This document shows, piece after piece, positions 17,401-24,490 of a stretch of 34,020 nucleotides of DNA. The notes below the pieces were generated by a model. The model was given only the letters and a program-made list of their open reading frames with translations, ran no database searches and was not told the DNA's origin. The position numbers and the translations under genes were made by a program. Numbering within the stretch: position 1 is the first letter of the stretch; each line of letters opens with the position of its first letter. This stretch comes from Bacteroidota bacterium (lineage in GTDB: Bacteria > Bacteroidota > Bacteroidia > Bacteroidales > F082), in contig JACNJS010000008.1 of the NCBI GenBank assembly GCA_014382445.1, forward strand, positions 1 through 34,020, written 5' to 3'.

Positions 17401-18785
17401 ACGCTATACTGGGATATTCGGAAATCCTGTCCCGATTGGTCAAAAACAAAGTGCAAAAAGATTATATTGCTTCCATTCAGTCGGGTGGTCGTACCTTACT
17501 GGGTCTTATCAACGACATCCTCGACCTTTCGAAAATTGATGCCGGAAAACTCGAACTTAAGTTAGAACCGTTGGATATCAGGATATTTGTAAATGAAATA
17601 ACGGATATTTTCAAGCAAAAAATTGAAGACAAAGGGCTTCAGATGATTTCAAATATTGCTGATAACCTCCCCGATGCCTTTCTGCTTGACGAATTAAAAT
17701 TAAAGCAGATATTAATTAACTTGATTAACAATGCTATTAAATTCACTGATAATGGTTTTGTGCGCTTGTCAATTTTACCTGAAAATATAAATAACGGAAC
17801 AGTTGATCTTTTGATCAGCGTTGAAGATAGTGGTATCGGGATTGACAAAAAACATCAGGAAATAATATTTGAGTCATTTATTCAAAAAGAAGACCAGGAC
17901 AGCCGCAAATATGGCGGTACCGGTTTGGGGCTTACTATTACAAAACAACTGGTTGAACTTATGCATGGGAAAATTTCGCTTGAAAGCCAACCCAACAAAG
18001 GAAGCAAATTCATTGTTAGCTTAAACAGTGTTCAGGTATCGAAAGATGTCGTAATTAAAGATCGGAACCTGCAAACTGAATTCGACTCCGTAAAATTCGA
18101 AAAAGCATTGATTATGAATATTGATGATGTAGAGGCTAATATTATAGTCATGGAAGGGCTTATGGATGTTTTCGATTTTGAATTTTTAAGTGCAAAAAGC
18201 GGCTTTGAAGCACTGAAAGTGCTGGAAAAAACCATACCTGATATAATTTTCGCTGATTTGGTTATGCCGGGAATGAACGGTTATGAGATGCTAAAAAAAA
18301 TCAGAGAAAATCCTGATTTGAATAGTATACCTGTTATTGCAGTTACAACTTCATTATATAATGAAGAACAAGAAAAGATACAAGCTTCTGGATTCGACGG
18401 TTATATTCTAAAACCGGTAACCCCGTATTATCTATTAAAATACTTGAAAGAGCATATAAATTATACACTTATTGAAAAACAAGCCGAAAAAGAAATAGTA
18501 TATTTGCCTGAAAACTTAGAAGTTATAACACAGGCATTGCTGGAAATTGATCAGGAGGTTACTCCAATGTTAAATGAACTTCAAAAAATAAGACCTAAGA
18601 AAAAGGTTGAAAAGCTTGCAAAATTAATCTCAGTTATTGGAAAAAAACACAAAATAACACATTTAGAAAAGCATGGTAAAGAACTGCTACAGGCTACTGA
18701 ATCATTCAATATTGAAAAAGAAAAGAACCTGATCAATAAATTACCCAGGCTTATTGATGGCTTAAAGAAATTTATTGATACTTAA
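14427..18785 (+). CDS. Membrane hybrid histidine kinase: Cache-HAMP-4xPAS-HisKA-HATPase-REC
   Basis: 1452 residues. TM1 about 22-46; a periplasmic double-Cache-like domain about 50-325 (AFGYYDMFLINTQGDIVFTI, APVYQDKQLIGVLGAQL); TM2 about 332-352; HAMP about 352-405. Four PAS domains follow (about 425-537, 590-703, 709-823, 836-954), the first two clearly paralogous (AIGQNPRI repeats). HisKA has the phospho-acceptor His985 in MSHEIRTPMNA. The ATPase domain has LINNAIKF, DSGIGI and GGTGLGL. A receiver (about 1225-1345) has IDD and Asp1277 in FADLVMPGMNG. The last 95 residues are helical (KHGKELLQATESF) and resemble an HPt-type bundle but lack the usual HxxKG phospho-site. It senses an extracellular ligand plus cytosolic cues and passes phosphate internally to its receiver. 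The final acceptor is unknown. Confidence 0.9.
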   Translation: MNPMTMKGKNIFNIKLLKRRSIGVKLLIWFLGISIIPLIMISFFASSFLEKSFEINELKNFYHIAENKNKLIENYFLDMKKDINVIAHSPVMIEALHDYNSSMKKFGPGSEQYSDVEKRYIEHLSFLSKAFGYYDMFLINTQGDIVFTIQREDDFNTNLINGDYKDTELARIFKQVIKKQEITISEYKYYSPSDKPASFMVAPVYQDKQLIGVLGAQLKVEDIFKLMRDYSKLGETGEVLIGQKVGNEAVFIIPLRFDPEAAFNRKVPFGSDLALPIQDAVQKKEGSGISVDYRGVPIIAVWKYIPGPNWGIVVKADKDEIFHSVSQIRDRFLITGLIIILFAIIIAIYVSRSISNPIKKLQLVIQKVGEGNLKFKVGNDDPDEIGQLSRSFDEMTANLEVVTTSRDELNLEIHQRKEAQKEIRLLSNALESSPATVIITDRDGIITYVNKKFISETGFSFTEAIGQNPRILKSDIHPKTYFEELWADILMGKEWRGDMQNKRKNGELFWQSVDVSPIFNDSGEITHFVSTQVNITKRKELVKELESHTAILEKSKKAALSMMQDAQEQRKKTEAALITLKKSQEEIKKLLQAIEQSPVTIEITDIKGNIEYVNQTFTKVTGYTAEEAIGQNPRIFKSGLHPASFYKDLWETILSGKTWKGEFTNKMKNEKLLWESTTISSLKNEDGEITNFIAIKEDVTERKQAEERFRLVVESAPNAIILANSKGIITLVNSQTENYFGYNRDELIGKKIEILIPVKKNSNHVSLRNKFISNPSARLMGVGRHLFGLKKDGSQFPVEVGLSPIRINDETLILTSIIDITERKKGQETLRKSEDQIRLLLNSTAEGIYGVDMNGNCTFVNLSCLRILGYDKPEDMIGRNTHKLLHYKYADGTHFNEDNCRVYQAYLTGTGSHVDDEVFWKADGTSFPVEYWSYPQKRDNEVVGAVVTFIDITERKIIEDQLKKAKITAEDATRAKSAFLANMSHEIRTPMNAILGYSEILSRLVKNKVQKDYIASIQSGGRTLLGLINDILDLSKIDAGKLELKLEPLDIRIFVNEITDIFKQKIEDKGLQMISNIADNLPDAFLLDELKLKQILINLINNAIKFTDNGFVRLSILPENINNGTVDLLISVEDSGIGIDKKHQEIIFESFIQKEDQDSRKYGGTGLGLTITKQLVELMHGKISLESQPNKGSKFIVSLNSVQVSKDVVIKDRNLQTEFDSVKFEKALIMNIDDVEANIIVMEGLMDVFDFEFLSAKSGFEALKVLEKTIPDIIFADLVMPGMNGYEMLKKIRENPDLNSIPVIAVTTSLYNEEQEKIQASGFDGYILKPVTPYYLLKYLKEHINYTLIEKQAEKEIVYLPENLEVITQALLEIDQEVTPMLNELQKIRPKKKVEKLAKLISVIGKKHKITHLEKHGKELLQATESFNIEKEKNLINKLPRLIDGLKKFIDT

Positions 18786-18832
18786 CAGAAAATCAATGCA
18801 ACCAGTTTGCTTGTTGCACAAAATTTAATATT

Positions 18833-20014
18833 ATGGAAAAATCAGACTCAAAGATCCTGGTTGTTGATGATAACGCGAAGAACATTCAGTTACTTGCTAA
18901 ACTTTTAAGCGACAGCGGTTATAATATTGAAGCAGCAATGTCGGGTGCTGAGGCATTGTATTGGGTTCAGGAAGAGGAATTCGACCTTATACTCCTTGAT
19001 ATTATGATGCCGGAGATGGATGGGTTTGAAGTATGTGACAAAATAAAACTTGAAGAAAAGAATAAAGATTTACCCATTATCTTTCTGACCGCCAAAACGG
19101 ATGTGGAAAGCATTACATTGGCCTTTTCTAAAGGAGGATATGACTATTTAACCAAGCCTTTTAATACCGAAGAATTGCTGGCAAGGGTACGTACCCAAAT
19201 CGAACTTAAAAAAAGTAAAGATCAGTTAAAAAAGGTAAACCAATGGCTGGAAGAAAAGGTTGCTGAAAGAACAAAAGAATTAAAAGAATCGAATGAAGAA
19301 CTTGCCATAGCGAAGGAAGAACTCGAAGTTTTAGATAATGCAAAAACAGAGTTTCTTAAAATCCTAAGTCATGAAGTAAGGACTCCTTTAAACGGGATTA
19401 TGGGCGGCTTGGAATTGTTAAAAGATACCGAACTACCAGAAGAAACAACAGATTTTATTTCTATACTTGACGAATCGGTTAAACGATTGGAGTCTTTTTC
19501 GCTTACAGCGCTGGATATTGCCCAAATTCGTACTAATGGAGCTGAAATACTTAGGAAAGAAAATCTTTTCGTTAATCAATTATTGAATAAATGTATCGAA
19601 AACAAATTATTAGGAATTGAACAAAAAAATCTCAAAATTGATATGTCCGAAATACAAGATGACATTTATTTTGCCGGCGACAATGAATTCACAAGCAAAT
19701 GTTTTAACGGCATTATTGCAAATGCAATTAATTTTTCACCTGAGAATGGTACAATTACAATCAACGCATTTGAAAAAGATGATAACGTTCATTGTATTAT
19801 CAAGGATCAGGGTTCGGGTTTTCCTGCACATATACTAAGTTCACGATTTCAGCCTTTTGCTATAGGCAATGAGCATATTGACCAGTTTAAAGGATTGGGA
19901 TTGAACCTTGCAAAACTTATTATGGATGCTCATTCTGGAGAAATCAGTTTGTCAAACGGGTCAGATGGAGGAGCTATTGTAAGTCTTTTGTTTAAAAAGG
20001 ATTCTCAGGTATAA
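18833..20014 (+). CDS. REC-coiled coil-histidine kinase
   Basis: 393 residues. An N-terminal receiver (1-120) has VVDDN, phospho-site Asp56 in LILLDIMMPEMDG, and LTAK plus YLTKPF. A coiled coil about 125-165 (LEEKVAERTKELKESNEELA) leads to HisKA with His180 in ILSHEVRTPLNG. The ATPase domain has IANAINFS, DQGSGFP in place of the usual DxGxG, and GLGLNLAKLI. The layout fits the second step of a phosphorelay: its receiver could take phosphate from the hybrid kinase encoded 47 bases upstream and modulate its own kinase. No output domain is attached, so it must signal to another regulator. Cytosolic, with no membrane segment. Confidence 0.88.
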   Translation: MEKSDSKILVVDDNAKNIQLLAKLLSDSGYNIEAAMSGAEALYWVQEEEFDLILLDIMMPEMDGFEVCDKIKLEEKNKDLPIIFLTAKTDVESITLAFSKGGYDYLTKPFNTEELLARVRTQIELKKSKDQLKKVNQWLEEKVAERTKELKESNEELAIAKEELEVLDNAKTEFLKILSHEVRTPLNGIMGGLELLKDTELPEETTDFISILDESVKRLESFSLTALDIAQIRTNGAEILRKENLFVNQLLNKCIENKLLGIEQKNLKIDMSEIQDDIYFAGDNEFTSKCFNGIIANAINFSPENGTITINAFEKDDNVHCIIKDQGSGFPAHILSSRFQPFAIGNEHIDQFKGLGLNLAKLIMDAHSGEISLSNGSDGGAIVSLLFKKDSQV

Positions 20015-20317
20015 TTAGTTCATATATTCTCAAGTATTTTTTAGTTGTAGTTAGTGTTTTATTTTCGTTAGAACAAAGGAAATGCATAGCATAAATATTC
20101 GCTTTAGAATTAATCCGTTACTTTGAAAAGTGAGATGCTGATCGTTTAAAATACGGTTGAATTGCTAAGAACAAGGTGGTCAACCCGTAATAGTATCATG
20201 GTAATTGTATCAAAACCACGCAGTTAAAAGATGTTTCATTTTTTCTTTTAAAAGTGTACCTTTACATTAAAATGGTTATTTTTTTCATTACTGCTTCGAA
20301 ATATAAATTGTATTCAA
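20015..20317. other. Spacer with weak promoter candidate between signalling operons
   Basis: 303 bases without a gene. The best promoter candidate is TTTC (20234-20237), 19 bases, TACCTTTA (20257-20264), one mismatch in each element of the Bacteroidota consensus. It would start a transcript near 20271, 47 bases before the ATG at 20318. I see no strong terminator hairpin and no RNA gene. Confidence 0.35.
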
Positions 20318-23116
20318 ATGGTGCTAAGAAAATCTGATGAACTAAGCATTTTGCGGAAAAAAGCCGCTGAAAAACTCGCCAAAGAAATGGAGGAGATTCA
20401 AAATTTATCCGTTGAAGAGCTTAAGAGCCGATATTTTGAAATATCAGGGTCGGAAGCCGGATTAAAGGAACTTGAAATTAAATTTAAAAATAAAATTGAA
20501 GAGCTTCAGACTATATTCCATGCTTCACATAATTCTATCTGGTATAAAGACACCAAAAACAATTTTATCAGGGTCAATCAAGCGGCTGCAAAAATTGCCG
20601 GGCTTGAAATAGATGAAATTGAAGGCAGATCAGCTGATGAGATTTTTCCACTTGAGTCGGAAAAATATTATAAAGACGATTTGGAAGTCATTAAAACCGG
20701 CAACCCTAAAATTGGAATTATTGAATCTTATACAACCAAGGGAACTACAAGATGGGTAAGAACAGATAAAATTCCATGGTATACAGCTTTTGGAGAAATT
20801 GCCGGAATTATTGCTTTTGCAAGAGACATAACAGAGCGCAAACAAGCTGAAGCTATCTTAAATGCTCGCACTTCTATTTTAGAATTTTCATTTCATTCTA
20901 ATCTTGAACAGCTGCTTCAAAAGACTTTAGATGAAATTGAAACTCTTACTAATAGTAAAATCGGCTTCTATCATTTTGTTGAAGCTGATCAAAAAACATT
21001 ATCACTTCAAGTTTGGTCCACCAACACGATCAATAATATGTGTACTACACAAGCAGAGAAGAGACACTACAATGTAGATGAAGCCGGTGTATGGGTAGAT
21101 TGTGTTCATACACGCTCAGCAGTAATTCACAATGATTATGAAAAACTTCCTCGCAAAAAAGGATTACCTGATGGCCACGCACAGGTTATTCGTGAACTTG
21201 TAGTTCCGATATTTAGGAATGAAAAAATTGTTGCAATACTTGGTGTTGGTAATAAGGAAATTAATTACAATGAAACTGATGTTAGAATAACAACGCAGAT
21301 TGCTGATTTGGCGTGGGGCATTGCCGAGCAGAAGCGGGCGGAAGAAGCGTTTAGTAAATCCGAAGCCCTCTACCTGGATCTGGTGGAGACGTCGCAAGAC
21401 CTGATCTGGCGATGCAATGCGGAGGGAAGGTACTTATACCTTAACCCGGTTTGGGAGAAGGTTTTTGGTTACACGGTGGAAGAGATGCTCGGTAAGAGAT
21501 TCTCCGACTTTCAAACTACTGAGATGGCGGCGCGTGATCTGCAAGAACATGCCCGGCTCATGCAGGGCAACTCTGTGAAAGGATTTGAAACCGTGCATAT
21601 CGGGAAATCGGGCAACGAGATACACCTGGTTTTCAACGCTAAGTTTCTAACCGATGCAAATGGTAACATAACCGGGACGCGCGGCACTGCTTACGATATC
21701 ACTGAGCGCAAGCGTGCAGAGGAACAAACTAAGCAACTGAATGAATATCTCCAGCTTCAAATAAAGAGAATGCCTATCGGCTTGATCACCTGGGATAATG
21801 AGTTTCGCGTTAAATTATGGAACCCCGCAGCAGAGAAAATATTTGGTTTTACACAAGAAGAAGCATTGGGAAAACATCCGTATGATTTTATTGTGCCAAA
21901 AGAAGAGCAGCTCGTTGTGGATGATGTTTGGCGTCGACTCCTCGAAGGAGATGAAACCGCACATAGCGTAAATAGTAACATAACCAAAGATGGTCAAAAT
22001 ATCATCTGCAGTTGGACAAATACACCGCTCAAAGATAATGGCGGCAAAACGATAGGCGTTCTTGCAATGGTACAAAACATCACCGAGCGCAGTCAAGCGG
22101 AGGAAGAACAACGCCGATTGGTTATGATGCTCGACGCAGCTCCCAGCGCTATTACTATTCATGACACCGATGGGCAATTCTTCTATGCTAATCAGAGAGC
22201 ATTAGATATGCACGGTTACACCCGCGATGAATTTTTGTCGCTCACTACTCACGAACTTGATGTGCCTGAGAGTAAAGAGTTATTCGAATCGAATGTTAAG
22301 AAATTGCTCGACCAGGGTAAAATAAACATCGAAGTGTCGCACTTTATGAAAAACGGTACAATCCTGCCACTTGAGATTTTCGGCAAGCTTACAACTTGGG
22401 GTGATAAAAAGGTTATCCTCAGCATTGCGACTGACATCACCGAGCGCAAGCAAGCGGAAAAACAACTTAGTTCATTGATGAATCGCTTAATTGAATCGGA
22501 AGAATTAATGAGGCGGACTGTAGCACAACAACTGCATGATCAGGTTGGACAGAACCTGACCGCTTTAACCATTAATTTAAATTTCATACAGACACAGATT
22601 GCTGAAAAGCAGAAATCAAAAATAGATAAACGGTTAACTGATTCACTTGACATTTTAACTGAAACTATTGAGCAAACCCGAAATATAATGGTTGAATTGC
22701 GCCCTTCTGTGCTTGATGATTATGGATTAAACTCAGCCCTTAGTTGGAGCCTAAATAAATTTGCAGAGAGAGTGGATATTAATGTAGTATATAACGGCAA
22801 TGACCTTTCAAAACGACTGCCAATCAACAAAGAATTTACCATGTTCCGTGTTTTTCAGGAAGCTATTCATAATATTATCAAACATGCGCAAGCGAAAAAT
22901 GTTGCTGTTGCTTTGGAGGAAACCGGCGACTTGGTAATCATGTCAATTCAGGATGACGGGGTAGGTTTTGATTTGGATGAACTAAAACATAAAAAAGAGC
23001 AACCCGGCTTAGGAATTATAAGTATGGCTGAACGAATAAAGATTATTGACGGAAAGTTGGAAATATCTGCTGAGACCGGAAAAGGAACAACTATTACAGT
23101 AGAAGTAAAAAGGTAA
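20318..23116 (+). CDS. NarX-type sensor kinase: PAS-GAF-3xPAS-HisKA_3-HATPase
   Basis: 932 residues, soluble. After a charged helical start (1-55) come PAS (about 58-178, IWYKDTKNNFIRVNQAA), GAF (about 185-331, WSTNTINNMC, GVWVDCVHTRSAVIHNDY, ILGVGNK), and three PAS (about 345-466, 475-593, 598-715). The kinase core is of the NarX/DegS class: His740 in VAQQLHDQVGQNLTAL, MVELRPSVLDDYGL, then an ATPase domain with HNIIKHAQAKNV, QDDGVGFD and GLGIISMAERIK. It phosphorylates a NarL-type regulator, and one begins three bases after its stop. The second PAS (21301-21720) is about 52% G+C by hand count against about 30% in nearby segments, suggesting that module was acquired. Ligands are unknown. Confidence 0.9.
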   Translation: MVLRKSDELSILRKKAAEKLAKEMEEIQNLSVEELKSRYFEISGSEAGLKELEIKFKNKIEELQTIFHASHNSIWYKDTKNNFIRVNQAAAKIAGLEIDEIEGRSADEIFPLESEKYYKDDLEVIKTGNPKIGIIESYTTKGTTRWVRTDKIPWYTAFGEIAGIIAFARDITERKQAEAILNARTSILEFSFHSNLEQLLQKTLDEIETLTNSKIGFYHFVEADQKTLSLQVWSTNTINNMCTTQAEKRHYNVDEAGVWVDCVHTRSAVIHNDYEKLPRKKGLPDGHAQVIRELVVPIFRNEKIVAILGVGNKEINYNETDVRITTQIADLAWGIAEQKRAEEAFSKSEALYLDLVETSQDLIWRCNAEGRYLYLNPVWEKVFGYTVEEMLGKRFSDFQTTEMAARDLQEHARLMQGNSVKGFETVHIGKSGNEIHLVFNAKFLTDANGNITGTRGTAYDITERKRAEEQTKQLNEYLQLQIKRMPIGLITWDNEFRVKLWNPAAEKIFGFTQEEALGKHPYDFIVPKEEQLVVDDVWRRLLEGDETAHSVNSNITKDGQNIICSWTNTPLKDNGGKTIGVLAMVQNITERSQAEEEQRRLVMMLDAAPSAITIHDTDGQFFYANQRALDMHGYTRDEFLSLTTHELDVPESKELFESNVKKLLDQGKINIEVSHFMKNGTILPLEIFGKLTTWGDKKVILSIATDITERKQAEKQLSSLMNRLIESEELMRRTVAQQLHDQVGQNLTALTINLNFIQTQIAEKQKSKIDKRLTDSLDILTETIEQTRNIMVELRPSVLDDYGLNSALSWSLNKFAERVDINVVYNGNDLSKRLPINKEFTMFRVFQEAIHNIIKHAQAKNVAVALEETGDLVIMSIQDDGVGFDLDELKHKKEQPGLGIISMAERIKIIDGKLEISAETGKGTTITVEVKR

Positions 23117-23119
23117 ACT

Positions 23120-23767
23120 ATGGCAATTAAAGTTATTATTGCAGATGATCACACCATAGTACGCGACGGACTGAAAATGATACTGGAACATAAAGCTGAT
23201 ATCAAAGTTATTGCGGAAGCGGAAGACGGAATTCAGGCTGTTAACAAAGCAAGAAAATTGCAACCTGATGTTATTTTAATGGATATTTCAATGCCTAACA
23301 TGAATGGAATAGAGGCCACACGTAGAATTATTGAAGAGAATCCGTCTATTAGGATTGTCATTCTCTCAATGCAGTCATCTATTGAAGATATTTTCAGAGC
23401 TCTTCAAGCAGGGGCTACCGGATATCTTTTAAAAGAATCTGCAGGAATTGAGATTGTAGACGCCGTACATGCGGCATTTAATAAGCGGCGGTATTTATCC
23501 AAAAAAGTTGACGATATCCTTATTGACAGTTACATCCACGAGCGTCAATTTGCAAAAACCGATAGTCCGCTTGAACGGTTAAGCGCCCGCGAAAGAGAAG
23601 TGCTTCAATTGGTGGCTGAGGGCAAAACGAGCAGTGAAATTTCAAAGTTACTATATCTTTCAGTTAAAACCGTAGACACCTACCGCAGCAGGCTAATGCA
23701 AAAGTTAGGGATAAATAATATTACCGGACTGGTAAAGTTTGCTCTACAGCATGGACTGATAAGTTAA
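23120..23767 (+). CDS. NarL/LuxR-family response regulator
   Basis: 215 residues, standard for the family. The receiver (1-120) has IIADDH, phospho-site Asp55 in ILMDISMPNMNG, VILSMQ and YLLKESAG. The C-terminal LuxR helix-turn-helix (about 150-212) reads LSAREREVLQLVAEGKTSSE and then LYLSVKTVDTYRSRLMQKLG. It is a DNA-binding transcription factor activated by the kinase encoded three bases upstream; the class of kinase (HisKA_3) and regulator match. It is the only signalling protein in the block with a clear DNA-binding output, so it may serve more than one of the kinases (inference). A perfect hairpin follows 16 bases after the stop. Confidence 0.93.
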   Translation: MAIKVIIADDHTIVRDGLKMILEHKADIKVIAEAEDGIQAVNKARKLQPDVILMDISMPNMNGIEATRRIIEENPSIRIVILSMQSSIEDIFRALQAGATGYLLKESAGIEIVDAVHAAFNKRRYLSKKVDDILIDSYIHERQFAKTDSPLERLSAREREVLQLVAEGKTSSEISKLLYLSVKTVDTYRSRLMQKLGINNITGLVKFALQHGLIS

Positions 23768-23782
23768 AAACAAAGATTGCTC

Positions 23783-23800
23783 ATCCGATTATTATCGGAT
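23783..23800 (+). terminator. Hairpin after the NarL-like gene
   Basis: ATCCGAT-TATT-ATCGGAT is a perfect 7-bp stem with a 4-base loop, 16 bases after the stop codon. No run of T follows, so it could be a weak terminator, an mRNA-stabilising end or an operator. The distance to the next gene (233 bases with its own -7 box) favours an operon end. Confidence 0.4.
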
Positions 23801-23946
23801 TCGAAATGAACAAACTGAGTTTTTCAGAAGATTCTATATCTTACTGCTCAACTTATTTGACAGAATAAAGTATGACACCCCACTTTTCAAACTCCCCCTA
23901 CACAACTTGTCAGGTTTTCCTTACAGGCAATTTTATGCCTCTCCTT

Positions 23947-23954
23947 TATATTTG
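23947..23954 (+). promoter_or_regulatory. -7 promoter box of the small receiver gene
   Basis: TATATTTG is an exact TAnnTTTG match 47 bases before the ATG at 24001. No convincing -33 TTTG is seen at 19-21 bases upstream. Confidence 0.4.
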
Positions 23955-24000
23955 CAGATAATTTCTAAAACATATAACTCAATATAAGGTTGAAAATATT

Positions 24001-24381
24001 ATGGATAAAATAAACGGCAATAAAAAACTTCTGATCATTGAAGCTCATAAAACTCTGAGTAGATCACTAAGTTCGTGGTTGTTGGAATTATTCCCGGCAA
24101 TTGAAATTTATCAGGGAGTAACCGGCGAAGAAGGTTTATCCATTGCTAATTCAATTAATCCCGATATAGCTCTCGTGGATATTGCATTACCCGGTATTAA
24201 TGGTTTTGAGGTAACAAGGTTTATGAAAAAGAATAGGCTTAAAACAAAAGTTATTTTGCTGACAAGTATAGAAGGACAGAATTACCAGGTTGAATCCATT
24301 ACTGCCGGCGCATATGCATACATTAATAAAAAAGATATGTATAAAATGCTGCCCTCTACAATTCAGTCAATAATTAATTAG
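24001..24381 (+). CDS. Stand-alone receiver domain protein with altered acidic pocket
   Basis: 126 residues, a single CheY-like receiver. Phospho-site Asp60 is in IALVDIALPGINGF; the switch Thr (ILLTSIEG) and the Lys (INKKDMY) are present. The acidic pair that binds Mg2+ is normally Asp-Asp or Glu-Asp at the end of the first strand, but here it reads IIEAHK, so one of the two acids is replaced by Ala15. Phosphorylation may be weak or regulated differently. There is no output domain; it would act as a phosphate sink, a shuttle or a protein-binding switch for the kinase genes around it. Its own -7 box at 23947 and 109-base gap to the next kinase suggest either separate or linked expression. Confidence 0.82.
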   Translation: MDKINGNKKLLIIEAHKTLSRSLSSWLLELFPAIEIYQGVTGEEGLSIANSINPDIALVDIALPGINGFEVTRFMKKNRLKTKVILLTSIEGQNYQVESITAGAYAYINKKDMYKMLPSTIQSIIN

Positions 24382-24490
24382 TACGAATAGCCGGCGTATA
24401 GCAAATAATTTAAGAGCAAGACTATGACAATATCATTGAAACAAATAAAAGAAAAAGGGCTGAAACTTTCGTAAAGATGAGGTATTAATT

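Noticed and set aside
24424-24474. 16-codon reading frame upstream of the PocR kinase
   Set aside because: Too short to support; could be a leader peptide but nothing in the sequence shows it.
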